Positions 7,139 to 15,047 of a DNA stretch of 37,221 nt are shown piece by piece. The stretch's first letter is position 1; every line of letters begins with the position of its first letter. Origin of the DNA: Nitrospirota bacterium (GTDB taxonomy: Bacteria; Nitrospirota; JAOUDF01); assembly GCA_029859385.1 (NCBI GenBank), contig JAOUDF010000003.1, positions 1 through 37,221 of the forward strand, given 5' to 3'. Both the position numbers and the translations under genes were made by a program. Below the pieces are notes generated by a model. It was not told the origin of the DNA. It ran no database searches and saw only the letters and a list, made by a program, of their open reading frames with translations.

Positions 7139-8197
7139 ATGATGACCCAGAAAGAAAAGATACGCCTGACCCAACTGGCGTCCTGTTCCGGCTGAGCGGC
7201 CAAACTCAGTCTGAAAGACCTGTCCCAGGTGCTGGGGCAGCTGCCGAAAGGTGAAGACAACCCCAACGTCCTGGTCGGGCTTAACGACCCGGACGACGCG
7301 GGGGTTTACCGCCTTGACGACCGGATGGCCATGGTCCAGACGGTGGACTTCTTTCCGCCCATCGTGGACGACCCGTACGACTTTGGCGCCATTACGGCGA
7401 CCAACGCCATCAGCGATGTCTATGCCATGGGCGGCAGGCCCGTCACCGCGCTGAACCTGACGGCCTTTCCGGAGAAGGAGCTGGGAAGCGGCATACTTGA
7501 TAAAATACTCAAAGGCGGCCACGACAAGGCGGCCGAGGCAGGGGTCGCCGTCATCGGCGGACACTCCATAAACGACAAGGAAATAAAGTACGGCATGGCG
7601 GTGACCGGCCTCGTCGAGATCGAGAAGATGGTCACCAAGGGGGGTGGACGACCGGGAGATATACTGTACCTCACCAAACCCCTGGGAGTGGGGATCATTG
7701 CAACGGCGGCCAAGCGGGACCTGGCCCCGGAGAAGGCATTGAAAAAAGCCATCAAATCGATGAGTGAGCTCAACAGGGGCGCAGCGGAGGCCATGGTAGC
7801 CGCGGGAGTGCGGGGTGGAACCGACGTTACGGGATTCGGCCTTCTGGGGCACCTGTGGGAGATGCTGGTCGCGGGCAAGGTGGGGGCCGAGATATCGGCC
7901 TCGGCGATACCGGTGTTCGAAGAGGTCTGGGACCTGGCGTTGGCCGAGATAATGCCCGGCAGGACAAAGGTCAACCTCGATTATCTGAGCGAGCATATCG
8001 TCTTCGAAGGCAGGGTCCCGCCGCAGACCCGGCATATCCTCTGCGACCCGCAGACGTCGGGCGGGCTGCTCATCGCGGTTCCCGAGGCATCGAGAGAGAT
8101 ATTTCTGCGCGAGGCCGAAGCCCGGGGCGTAAAGACGGTGGCCGAAATAGGCCGGTTAGTCAAAGACAAGGAATGCAGGATAAGGGTGACGCCATAA
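7139..8197 (+). CDS. selD: Selenophosphate synthase, selenocysteine-containing (UGA recoded)
   Basis: The ORF track starts this gene at 7229, but it is in frame with ATG 7139 (or 7142) through a single TGA at 7193-7195. The product reads MMTQKEKIRLTQLASCSG-U-AAKLSLKDL, with selenocysteine in the place of the catalytic Cys17 of E. coli SelD and the essential lysine three residues on. The total is 352 residues including Sec, the usual SelD length. The body is canonical, for example DDPYDFGAITATNAISDVYAMGG and DPQTSGGLL. The enzyme makes selenophosphate from selenide and ATP. A SECIS-like hairpin follows the UGA. The stop codon overlaps the selA ATG (TAATG), so the two are translationally coupled. 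The ribosome site is weak (GGTG). Confidence 0.95.
7193..7240 (+). promoter_or_regulatory. UGA-Sec codon and bacterial SECIS-like hairpin in selD
   Basis: The TGA is at 7193-7195. From 7220 to 7240 CTGTCCCAG and CTGGGGCAG form a nine-pair stem (one wobble) closed by GTG. The apical loop lies about 34-36 bases after the UGA, within the window usually quoted for bacterial SECIS elements, and includes the G/U needed for SelB binding. The reading frame is conserved through the hairpin. Confidence 0.75.
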
Positions 8198-9597
8198 TGG
8201 AACAGAAAACCAGCAGACAGGCCGAGTTGAGAAGGCTTCCCAGCGTGGAGGAGGTCCTTCAGGTACCGGCGCTGGCACCGTGGATAGAAACTCTTTCGCG
8301 GGCCGTCGTGACGGCGGTCGTGCGGGACCAGCTTGCGTCCATACGGAAAGCGGTCGTCGATGGCGCCGACTGCCCCGATGAGTCCGCCATCCACGGCCGA
8401 ATCGCGGCCGCCCTGAAGCAGAAATCACTCTCCACCCTCAGGCCGGTCATCAACGCCACCGGCGTTATCCTTCACACCAATCTCGGTCGCGCCCCCCTTT
8501 CGAAAGCAGCCATTCAGGCGTTGACGGAGGTGGCAGCAGGGTACAGCAATCTCGAACTCGATCTCTCCTCGGGAAAGCGTGGAAGGCGCGCGCCCTTTAT
8601 GGAAGAGCTGGTCCGTCACCTCACCGGTGCAGAGTCGGCGCTGGTGGTCAACAACAATGCGGCTGCCCTCCTTTTGGCCCTGGGAACTCTGGCCAATGGC
8701 AAAGAGGTAATCATCTCGCGGGGAGAGCTTGTGCAGATCGGGGGCGGGTTCCGGATACCCGACATACTCCAGCAGAGCGGGGCAAAGCTCAAGGAGGTCG
8801 GCACCACCAACCAGACCTACGCATCGGATTACGAAAAGGCCATCGGCCCCGATACCGCCATGATCCTCAGGGTTCACCACAGCAACTTCAGGATGCTGGG
8901 GTTCACCCATCAGGCCGAGCGCCGCGATCTGGCAGCCCTGGCGGAGCGGCACAACATCCTGCTTGTCGAAGACCTGGGAAGCGGCGCCGTGGCCGACACC
9001 GCCGCCTTCGGCATGGAACACGAACCGACCCCGGCCGACTCGCTGGCAGCGGGGGTACATCTGGTTTGCTTCAGCGGCGACAAGATTCTGGGCGGCCCCC
9101 AGGCGGGGATACTGGCCGGGAGAAAGACGCTGGTCGAGCAGATGCGCAGGCACCCGCTCCTGCGGGCCATAAGGGTCGACAAGCTACAGGCCGCGGCCCT
9201 TCAGGCGACCCTTATCGACTATCTCAAGGGTGAACCGGAGAAGCGCAACCCCGTCTGGCAGATGTTGTCGGCCACGATTGATTCGCTGCGCTTACGGGCG
9301 GAGGAGCTGGCGGCGACACTGAAGAACGCGGGGATTGCAGCGGAGGCGACTCCCTGCACCAGCGCCATGGGAGGCGGTTCGCTGCCGGAGCAGGATATGC
9401 CGTCATACGGCGTAACCGTTACTCCTGCCTACCCGGTTAATGAGGAGGAAGAAAAACTGCGCACCGGTGAGACGCCGATCATGGCGCGGATAGAGGAAGA
9501 CAGGCTGGTGCTGGATTTGCGGACGGTGCTGCCGGGGCAGGATGATACGCTGGTCAAGGCGCTTTGTGACAGTTTGTCGGAAGCACCGTTGCGATAG
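8197..9597 (+). CDS. selA: L-seryl-tRNA(Sec) selenium transferase
   Basis: 466 residues from the ATG that overlaps the selD stop; the track's upstream extension runs through selD and is rejected. SelA is a PLP enzyme that converts Ser-tRNA-Sec to Sec-tRNA-Sec using selenophosphate. Visible motifs are INATGVILHTNLGRAPLS near residue 85, the central VEDLGSGAV, and the PLP lysine in CFSGDKILGGPQAG near residue 295. The length matches the family. selB, which often follows, is absent here. Instead an attC-like site begins immediately after the selA stop. Confidence 0.96.
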   Translation: MEQKTSRQAELRRLPSVEEVLQVPALAPWIETLSRAVVTAVVRDQLASIRKAVVDGADCPDESAIHGRIAAALKQKSLSTLRPVINATGVILHTNLGRAPLSKAAIQALTEVAAGYSNLELDLSSGKRGRRAPFMEELVRHLTGAESALVVNNNAAALLLALGTLANGKEVIISRGELVQIGGGFRIPDILQQSGAKLKEVGTTNQTYASDYEKAIGPDTAMILRVHHSNFRMLGFTHQAERRDLAALAERHNILLVEDLGSGAVADTAAFGMEHEPTPADSLAAGVHLVCFSGDKILGGPQAGILAGRKTLVEQMRRHPLLRAIRVDKLQAAALQATLIDYLKGEPEKRNPVWQMLSATIDSLRLRAEELAATLKNAGIAAEATPCTSAMGGGSLPEQDMPSYGVTVTPAYPVNEEEEKLRTGETPIMARIEEDRLVLDLRTVLPGQDDTLVKALCDSLSEAPLR

Positions 9598-9650
9598 AAC
9601 GGCTGGATCAGCCACGGCTGTAAGGAGTTGGCTGCATCCATTTGTTGAGC
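9594..9650 (-). other. attC-like recombination site 2, abutting the selA stop codon
   Basis: Minus strand: R''-like box GCTCAAC (9650-9644), spacer AAAT, arm GGATGCAGCC, a 16-base loop, arm GGCTGATCC, then GTT at 9600-9598. The arms pair with a single bulged G, the extrahelical-base hallmark of attC. The R' box starts GTT but continues CTAT, not RRRY. In a last cassette those bases come from the host, here the 3' end of selA. Confidence 0.62.
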
Positions 9651-9682
9651 AATTCGTTGCCTGCGAATATCTCTTTCTACGT

Positions 9683-10414
9683 TCATGAGGGTTGACCCTC
9701 GTGCAGCTTTCTGAGTTTGGCCAGCCACGTCTCGAATGTTAGGTCGACGGTCAAGTCAAATTCTGTCTCTGCGAGATACGTCCATTCCATACCCACTGGT
9801 ACCGTCTTCTTTCGCACTTCATTCCCTTCGTTAATCTCCGCCCACATCTCCGTGGGACATTTGTCAGATAGGACTTGCATTAGTTCACGAATCAGCTTGA
9901 AGATGATTGTCGCATATTCCATTACTTCATCAAACGATGCTATGTAGCCTCGATGTATGACTTTGTTTCGAAGTTGCGGGATTTTCTCTGATAACTCGAA
10001 CGACTCACCCGCTATAGCCGGAAACAAAAAGAGAAAGGCGCCAAACTGCCGCTCCGATTGGGCTTTCACATGCTTCCACGATACATCGAAAAGCGAAGAA
10101 GATAATCCAAGCTTGCGATATGCGACTCTTAGGAAGAACTCATATGCGCGCTCAAGAGCTGCCGAAAAGGTAGATACAGCTTCATTCGTGTAATGATCAA
10201 GAAGAGCGTGACAACCGGACTGGAAAAGTACATGATGTTTGCGACTTATATGCACAACAGCAGTGGTGTGACCCTTTTCGCAGGTGAGATAGACTATTCC
10301 ATTGTCGTCCATTTCAGCGTAGTAGAATAACCTAACAGGTGTCGACTCGCCTGTAGTGGTCAGCTTGTTAGCTGCTTCTTTCATGCATATCACGCAAGAT
10401 CCCGTCGCCTTCAT
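9683..10414 (-). CDS. Cassette-encoded hypothetical protein with HEPN-like RxxxxH motif
   Basis: 243 residues, no family recognised. The N-terminal 65 residues contain cysteine pairs (CVIC near residue 7, TCEKGH near 45) that may form a zinc ribbon. The rest is mainly helical and includes LRNKVIHRGYIASFDEVMEYA: an R-N-x-x-x-H motif followed by a helix, which is the pattern of HEPN ribonuclease or nucleotide-binding domains. There is no signal peptide or membrane segment. Base composition is much more AT-rich than in neighbouring genes. It lies between two attC-like sites, so it is probably a mobile gene cassette. HEPN domains are common in toxins and defence proteins, but assigning that role here is inference. 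Confidence 0.7.
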   Translation of the reverse strand: MKATGSCVICMKEAANKLTTTGESTPVRLFYYAEMDDNGIVYLTCEKGHTTAVVHISRKHHVLFQSGCHALLDHYTNEAVSTFSAALERAYEFFLRVAYRKLGLSSSLFDVSWKHVKAQSERQFGAFLFLFPAIAGESFELSEKIPQLRNKVIHRGYIASFDEVMEYATIIFKLIRELMQVLSDKCPTEMWAEINEGNEVRKKTVPVGMEWTYLAETEFDLTVDLTFETWLAKLRKLHEGQPS

Positions 10415-10432
10415 TATTCCTTATCCATCATT

Positions 10433-10485
10433 GCCCAACGTATAGCTAGCGCCAGAATGGCGCGAATTTGAGCGAATTGTTAAGC
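10433..10485 (-). other. attC-like recombination site 1
   Basis: Minus strand: R'' box GCTTAAC (10485-10479) and R' box GTTGGGC (10439-10433) both fit the integron consensus (RYYYAAC, GTTRRRY) and pair with each other. AATTCGCTCAA follows R'', as in many attC sites. The inner arms GCGCCA/TGGCGC close on TTC. At 53 nt it is short. The TAA stop of the preceding ORF is inside R''. Confidence 0.68.
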
Positions 10486-10857
10486 ATGACCTTCTTTTGA
10501 TCCTGCGAAGTAACCGACTGCATAGCCGATTGCTCCAAGGACAAAACAATATACTGGAAGTACCGCAAAAATTAATGCGCTTGTAGAGCTTCCAGTTGCT
10601 GTACCGTTAATATCGAAATACCACTGAATATGAATAAACCACATTAACGGAATAACTGGAACAAGAAACCCTTTTATAGCTGAGATATGTCGTTTTTCCC
10701 CTTTCCTTCCAGCCAGTATGGTCCTTATGAAAATAAGAATTAACGGTAAAAGTACCCAAAGTGAGCCAATATTGGGAACCACATTGGCAAAAAACAAACA
10801 AGCAATTGCTGTGACAGTAATGATTACCTGGATAAATTTTGTATCAATGCGTTCCAT
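10480..10857 (-). CDS. Cassette-encoded small membrane protein
   Basis: 125 residues from ATG 10857 (MERIDTKFIQVIITV). The track's upstream start adds 16 unconvincing residues, and neither start has a clear ribosome site, as is common for cassette genes. Four hydrophobic helices are visible: about residues 8-28, 30-50, 65-85 and 98-120. A basic loop (AGRKGEKRH) follows the second. The C-terminus is short and polar. No family recognised; function unknown. The stop codon TAA is part of the attC R'' box, so gene and recombination site form one unit. Confidence 0.68.
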   Translation of the reverse strand: MERIDTKFIQVIITVTAIACLFFANVVPNIGSLWVLLPLILIFIRTILAGRKGEKRHISAIKGFLVPVIPLMWFIHIQWYFDINGTATGSSTSALIFAVLPVYCFVLGAIGYAVGYFAGSKEGHA

Positions 10858-10998
10858 GTTCTGATGCCATATCAACAAGTTATTAGATAAACGGAACCAT
10901 AGCACTAGAACATCGAATTATCAATCCATTAGCAAAAACAAAACCCGTTGGCGATACCGCCGCCCCTGGCTACTATTTGTGATTACCACTACGCCCGT

Positions 10999-12240
10999 TT
11001 ACTCCGCCGAGCGCTCCTGCTCAACTGATTCTGACGTTTCAGCTACCCTGCCCGACCGCAACACCAGCCCCCCCGCGAGACAGACCGCCCCGCATATCGC
11101 CACGGTCCACTGCACGCCGATCCGGTGCGACGCCACACCGGCAAAGAGGCTCCCGATGGGAGTAAGCCCCACGAACATCATGGAGTAGAGGCTCATCACC
11201 CTCCCCCGCAGTTCATCGGGCACCGTCGATTGCAGATAGGTGTTGGTCGAGACCAGCTGGGTAATGAGGCTGAACCCGGCCAGCGGCAAGATCAGCAGCG
11301 ACAGCCAGACGTTTGTTGACCCCGAAAAGAGGATAAGGACGACGCCGAAGGCTGACGCAGCTTTCCATACATTCCGGTCCATGCCGTCCTGCGCGTTCCG
11401 GTGGGCCAGCGCCAGGGCCCCGGCCAGGGCACCCATCCCTATGGCCCCCATGAGGTACCCCAGCAGGGCCGGGCCTCCGTGAAGGATTTCTCCGGCAAAG
11501 ACCGGCATGAGCACGGTATAGGGCGACCCGGCAATGCTGGACATTGCCACAAGGATGAGCAGCGCCCTGATGCGCGGCGTGTGCCACGCATAGCGAACCC
11601 CCTCCTTCAGCCGTTCGAGGTATGAGCCCTTTGGACCGGCAGCGGGGCGCGCTGCAAGCTGCATGACGAGAAGGCAGCCGATGACCACCATGAAGCTGAG
11701 GCTGTTTATGACAAAGCAGATCCCCTCGCCGTAGACGGCCACGGTGACCCCGGCGATGGAGGGGCCGATGAGGCGGGCGCTGTTGAAGATGGTGGAGTTG
11801 AGCGCTATGGCGTTGGAGAGGTCCTTGCGGTCGACCAGCTCCACGATGAACGACTGGCGGGCGGGCATGTCCACGGCGTTGATGAAACCGAGAAAGAGCG
11901 ACAGGGCGATGATATGCCAGACCTCGATGGTCCCGGCTATGGTGAGCACGGCGAGAAGGGCCGCCTGAAGCGCAGACAGCGCCTGGGTGATGACGATGAC
12001 GCGCCGCTTGGGAAAGCGGTCGGCCACCACCCCGCCCCACAACCCCATGACCAGCATGGGAAGCTGGGAGCAGAAGGCAACAATGCCCAGGAGAAAGGCC
12101 GAATTGGTCATGCGGTAGACGAGCCACCCCATGGCCACCTGCTGCATCCATGTGCCGACGAGGGAACAGAGCTGGCCGATGAAGAAGAGTCGGTAGTTTT
12201 TGTACTGGAGGGCGCGGAAGGTTTCTTTGGTTGAAAGCAA
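10999..12240 (-). CDS. MFS transporter (MFS_3/DHA3-type exporter)
   Basis: 413 residues with about 12 transmembrane helices. The N-terminus RALQYKNYRLFFIGQLCSLVGTWMQQVAMGWLVYRMTNS is characteristic of the EntS-like MFS_3 group. The conserved loop 2-3 motif appears as GGVVADRFPKRRVI. Members export siderophores, drugs or other small molecules; the substrate cannot be told. The start in the track is a TTG with no clear ribosome site, and no ATG lies close by, so the start is uncertain. A GC hairpin followed by T-rich sequence (GGCG/CGCC then TTTTGTTTTT, about 10920-10965, minus strand) could terminate it. Confidence 0.88.
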   Translation of the reverse strand: MLSTKETFRALQYKNYRLFFIGQLCSLVGTWMQQVAMGWLVYRMTNSAFLLGIVAFCSQLPMLVMGLWGGVVADRFPKRRVIVITQALSALQAALLAVLTIAGTIEVWHIIALSLFLGFINAVDMPARQSFIVELVDRKDLSNAIALNSTIFNSARLIGPSIAGVTVAVYGEGICFVINSLSFMVVIGCLLVMQLAARPAAGPKGSYLERLKEGVRYAWHTPRIRALLILVAMSSIAGSPYTVLMPVFAGEILHGGPALLGYLMGAIGMGALAGALALAHRNAQDGMDRNVWKAASAFGVVLILFSGSTNVWLSLLILPLAGFSLITQLVSTNTYLQSTVPDELRGRVMSLYSMMFVGLTPIGSLFAGVASHRIGVQWTVAICGAVCLAGGLVLRSGRVAETSESVEQERSAE

Positions 12241-12266
12241 CTTTGATGGTCTCGCAAACAGCCGTC

Positions 12267-12366
12267 ACACCGGTGAAAACCGGTGTCCAGCGACTTTGTA
12301 GCTATCCAAGAGAACTGGATTCCGGCTGGAGTTTACCCCGTACCTTGATACGGGGCCGGAATGACA
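12267..12366. repeat. Dispersed palindromic repeat (three nested/adjacent hairpins)
   Basis: ACACCGGT/ACCGGTGT (12267-12286) is followed by a nested structure: ATTCCGG/CCGGAAT outside and CCCCGTA/TACGGGG inside (12319-12362). The TGGATTCC...GGAATGAC frame is the layout of common intergenic repeats in proteobacteria. It fills most of the gap between lipA and the MFS gene. Confidence 0.65.
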
Positions 12367-12404
12367 AAAACTCTCCTCGACTTTCCCTACTTAATTTTGG
12401 GCCT

Positions 12405-13235
12405 TTACCGTATAGATGCTTTATAAGAGCTGCGCACCAGCGGGCCGGACACTACTTTGGCAAAACCAAGGGAGAGGGCCGCATCCTGCAGCTCGTCGAA
12501 CTCCTCTGGCGGCACAAACCTTGCCACCGGGTGCCCCTGCCCGCCGGGGTTGAGATACTGGCCGATGGTGAGGCTGCGGCATCCCACCGAGATCAGGTCC
12601 TGCAGCACCGTCATTACTTCGCTGGTCGTCTCACCCATGCCAAGGATGAGGCCCGATTTCGCCGTGAGCCCCGCCCGGGAAACCTTCTGCAGAAGATGCA
12701 GCGACCGTTCGTAGGCCGCGCCGGGCCTTACCTGCCGATAGAGCCTTTGGACCGTCTCCACGTTGTGGCCGAAGACATCGGGCTTCGAGTTGATCACCGT
12801 GTCGATGGCCGCATCATCTCCCATAAAATCGGGGGTCAAAAGCTCGACGGTACAGGAGGGGATTGTTTCACGGATGGCCGCCACGGTCAAGGCGAAGATG
12901 CGCGCCCCGCCGTCGGGAAGGTCATCCCGCGTTACCGAGGTAATGACGGCATGGCGGATGCTCAGTTGCTTCACCGCCGCCGCCACCCTCTCCGGTTCAT
13001 GCGGGTCGACATCCTCCGGCTTGCCGCCGGGGATGCCGCAGAAGGCGCAGTTGCGGGTACAGACATTGCCGAGGATCAGAAAGGTGGCGGTGCCGCTGCC
13101 CCAGCACTCCCATCGGTTGGGACAGCCGGAACTCTGGCAGACGGTGTGCAGCCCTTCGGCCGCAATGGTCGAGGCTACCGCGCGGTAGGCGTCGTTTTCG
13201 ATCGGATTTATTTTGAACCAGGGAGGTAACGGCAT
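12405..13235 (-). CDS. lipA: Lipoyl synthase
   Basis: 276 residues. A radical-SAM enzyme that inserts two sulfurs into protein-bound octanoyl groups to form lipoyl cofactors. Both iron-sulfur motifs are visible: the auxiliary-cluster CQSSGCPNRWEC near residues 33-44 and the radical-SAM CTRNCAFC near 59-66. The C-terminal SSYKA motif supplies the serine ligand. It follows pdhC on the same strand, so it sits beside the E2 subunit it modifies. The ribosome site is weak, and a GC-rich repeat separates it from pdhC, which may affect expression. Confidence 0.96.
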   Translation of the reverse strand: MPLPPWFKINPIENDAYRAVASTIAAEGLHTVCQSSGCPNRWECWGSGTATFLILGNVCTRNCAFCGIPGGKPEDVDPHEPERVAAAVKQLSIRHAVITSVTRDDLPDGGARIFALTVAAIRETIPSCTVELLTPDFMGDDAAIDTVINSKPDVFGHNVETVQRLYRQVRPGAAYERSLHLLQKVSRAGLTAKSGLILGMGETTSEVMTVLQDLISVGCRSLTIGQYLNPGGQGHPVARFVPPEEFDELQDAALSLGFAKVVSGPLVRSSYKASIR

Positions 13236-13239
13236 AAGA

Positions 13240-13318
13240 ACCCCACCCTCACCCTAACCCTCTCCCTGAGGGCGAGGGGAGCCCCCCTCCCTTTCAAGGG
13301 GAGGGTCGGGGTGGGGAT
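13240..13318. repeat. GC-rich palindromic intergenic repeat
   Basis: Arms CCCCACCC and GGGTGGGG enclose several CCCTC/GAGGG blocks, so almost the whole 79 bases can fold. It occupies the gap between pdhC and lipA. Similar C/G-block palindromes are common dispersed repeats in bacterial genomes. No T tract is present on the minus strand, so it is not a standard terminator. Confidence 0.65.
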
Positions 13319-13342
13319 GGGTAAAATCGCACAATAAAATTC

Positions 13343-14653
13343 TCAGACAACCAACCCCACCGGGTTCTCCATCAAATGACGAAACTCCTGCAGAAACTGG
13401 GCGCCCTGCATCCCGTCCACTACACGATGGTCGCAGGAGAGGGTCACCATCATCCTCTTGCCCACCTTTACATGGCTGCCCGCAACCACCGGCACGTCGC
13501 TGATGGTACCAATGGCGAGGATTGCGGCCTCGGGCGGGTTGATGACGGCAATGAAGCTCTCCACGCCGAACATCCCCAGGTTGGTGATGGTGAACGTCGC
13601 GCCGGTATATTCGTCCGGTTGCAAGCCCCGTTTTCTGGCCCGCTCGACCAGTACCTTTCCTTCGGCGGCGATGACCTTCAGCGCCTTGTTGCCGCAGTCG
13701 CGGATGACCGGCGTGATGAGCCCGTCCTCCAACCCGACCGCGACACCGATATCGATGGCCTTGTGGACCTTGACCTTGTTCTCCTCGACATAGGACGAGT
13801 TGAGCTGGGGGAACTTCTTCAGGGATTCAGCCGCCGCCTTGATCACGAGGTCGTTGACCCCGATCTTCACCTCAGGGTGAGTCTCCTTGACCTCCGCCAC
13901 CACCTCCAGGGCCTTCTCCATGGGGATCTCCATGGTGAGGTAGAAATGGGGCACCGGGGCCTTGCTCTTCGCCATCTGCCGCACAATGGCCTTGCGCATC
14001 TGCGAGAGGTCTTTTACCTCGCCGGGAACAGCAGGAGCGGCAACGGGAGGCGTCGGAGTGGGTTTCGCTGCCGGTTTCGGCGCGGCAGCCGCTGGGGCAG
14101 AAGTGCCTGCCGCATCGAGGATGTCTTTTTCCACAATGCGGCCTTCAGGACCAGTGCCGTGGACTTTGGCCAGATCAACCCCTTTTTCCTCAGCCAGCTT
14201 TCTTGCTGCAGGCGAAATCATCAATCGTCCTTCCCCTGATTCAACAGGAGGGGCTGGGGACGGCGCTGCTGCTGCCTTGGGTTTTTCTTCCACCGGCTTT
14301 GCGGCGGGCGCGGCAGGCGCTGGGGCAGCCGATTTCGGCTCTTCAGCAGGCTTCGGCGCGGGTGCGGCTGGTTTGGCTTCGGCACCACCGCCGACAATAT
14401 CCGAGATATCCTCATCCGCCGTACCCAGCACCGCGATAAGCTCGCCGATAGGGGCCGCCTGACCGGGCTCCAACAGCTTCTTGCGCAGAATGCCCGAAGA
14501 GAACGACTGAAGGTCCATCACCGCCTTGTCGGTCTCCACCTCGGCAATGGCATCGCCTGCCTTCACCTCGTCACCCTCATCCATATACCAGCTGATGATG
14601 GTTCCCTCTTCCATGGTGTCGCTGAGCTTGGGCATCAGTATTTTAATGGCCAT
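13343..14653 (-). CDS. pdhC: Pyruvate dehydrogenase E2, dihydrolipoamide acetyltransferase
   Basis: 436 residues. One N-terminal lipoyl domain (residues 1-80) carries the lipoylated lysine in VETDKAVMDL. An Ala/Pro-rich linker (about 88-135) follows, then an E1/E3-binding domain (ISPAARKLAEEKGVDLAKVHGTGPEGRI), a second linker, and the catalytic acyltransferase domain with SCDHRVVDGMQGAQFL near the end. E2 transfers the acetyl group to CoA and forms the core of the complex. The E1 genes lie upstream on the same strand but are separated by the DUF433/DUF5615 pair. No E3 (lpd) is in the window. A branched-chain 2-oxoacid specificity is less likely given the pdhA/pdhB-type partners. Confidence 0.93.
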   Translation of the reverse strand: MAIKILMPKLSDTMEEGTIISWYMDEGDEVKAGDAIAEVETDKAVMDLQSFSSGILRKKLLEPGQAAPIGELIAVLGTADEDISDIVGGGAEAKPAAPAPKPAEEPKSAAPAPAAPAAKPVEEKPKAAAAPSPAPPVESGEGRLMISPAARKLAEEKGVDLAKVHGTGPEGRIVEKDILDAAGTSAPAAAAPKPAAKPTPTPPVAAPAVPGEVKDLSQMRKAIVRQMAKSKAPVPHFYLTMEIPMEKALEVVAEVKETHPEVKIGVNDLVIKAAAESLKKFPQLNSSYVEENKVKVHKAIDIGVAVGLEDGLITPVIRDCGNKALKVIAAEGKVLVERARKRGLQPDEYTGATFTITNLGMFGVESFIAVINPPEAAILAIGTISDVPVVAGSHVKVGKRMMVTLSCDHRVVDGMQGAQFLQEFRHLMENPVGLVV

Positions 14654-14690
14654 TGGTTCTCCTATAGCAACGCCAGAAACTCATTTATCG

Positions 14691-15047
14691 TCATGTTTTT
14701 CTCCGACGAATGCGAACGGCTCCCGCCGTAACAACGGTAAACGCCTGCAACAGCTCGTCTCCATGTTCTCCGACAGCGATCATTACTCTTTCCGCCTTAC
14801 TGTCAGGGGAGATACCTCCCAATCGAAGCAGCAGAACACCAGAAGATATCCTTCGCTGAAGATGCACCAGTTCTCCAAAATCCTTGTCCGCAGTGAGTAA
14901 AAGCGCCCCTTCTTTGTTGGCAAGGTCAAGAACAACATCATCGGAAATACCCGGCGACATTTCTGCAACATACCAGACATTGTGCCCGGAATGTCGAAGG
15001 CGCTCAACAACCTGCCTGTCAACGCCCTCGTCTGCAAGAAATTTCAC
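14691..15047 (-). CDS. DUF5615 PIN-like protein, putative toxin
   Basis: 118 residues from GTG 15047, which overlaps the stop of the DUF433 gene by four bases (GTGA). The start MKFLADEGVDRQVVERLRHSGHNV and the later LLLTADKDFGELV are the DUF5615/Mut7-C-like PIN signature: acidic residues D6/E7 and D-K-D-F. Such proteins are usually paired with a DUF433 partner and thought to act as ribonuclease toxins, although few have been tested. It is inserted between pdhB and pdhC on the same strand. Confidence 0.87.
   Translation of the reverse strand: MKFLADEGVDRQVVERLRHSGHNVWYVAEMSPGISDDVVLDLANKEGALLLTADKDFGELVHLQRRISSGVLLLRLGGISPDSKAERVMIAVGEHGDELLQAFTVVTAGAVRIRRRKT

Larger units (their letters stand above)
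9598..10900 (-). mobile_element. Integrase-less two-cassette array (CALIN-like); right end uncertain
   Basis: Two minus-strand ORFs, each followed by an attC-like site (10433-10485 and 9594-9650), in a stretch clearly more AT-rich than selA and the MFS gene on either side. Each cassette holds one gene in the same orientation, and the first stop codon is embedded in its attC box, as is usual in integrons. No integron integrase or attI is visible. The upstream boundary lies somewhere between about 10870 and 10960. TTCTA follows a G at both ends (GTTCTAT near 9600, GTTCTAG near 10910 on the minus strand), which may or may not matter. Confidence 0.6.

Noticed and set aside
7193-7195. Nonsense mutation or pseudogene reading of selD
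   Set aside because: The TGA is exactly at the catalytic Cys/Sec site, a SECIS-like hairpin follows, and selC and selA are adjacent, so recoding is the better reading.
7121-8035. 304-aa minus-strand ORF opposite selD
   Set aside because: Shadow frame of the recognised selD gene.
10906-10998. A third attC or an attI site beyond the first cassette
   Set aside because: I looked for GTTRRRY and RYYYAAC boxes between the MFS stop and the first cassette gene. None fits with a paired structure; the GC hairpin there looks more like a terminator.
12267-12290. CRISPR repeat unit
   Set aside because: No regularly spaced direct repeats; these are single palindromes.
12231-13229. 332-aa plus-strand ORF
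   Set aside because: Antisense to lipA and runs through a palindromic repeat.
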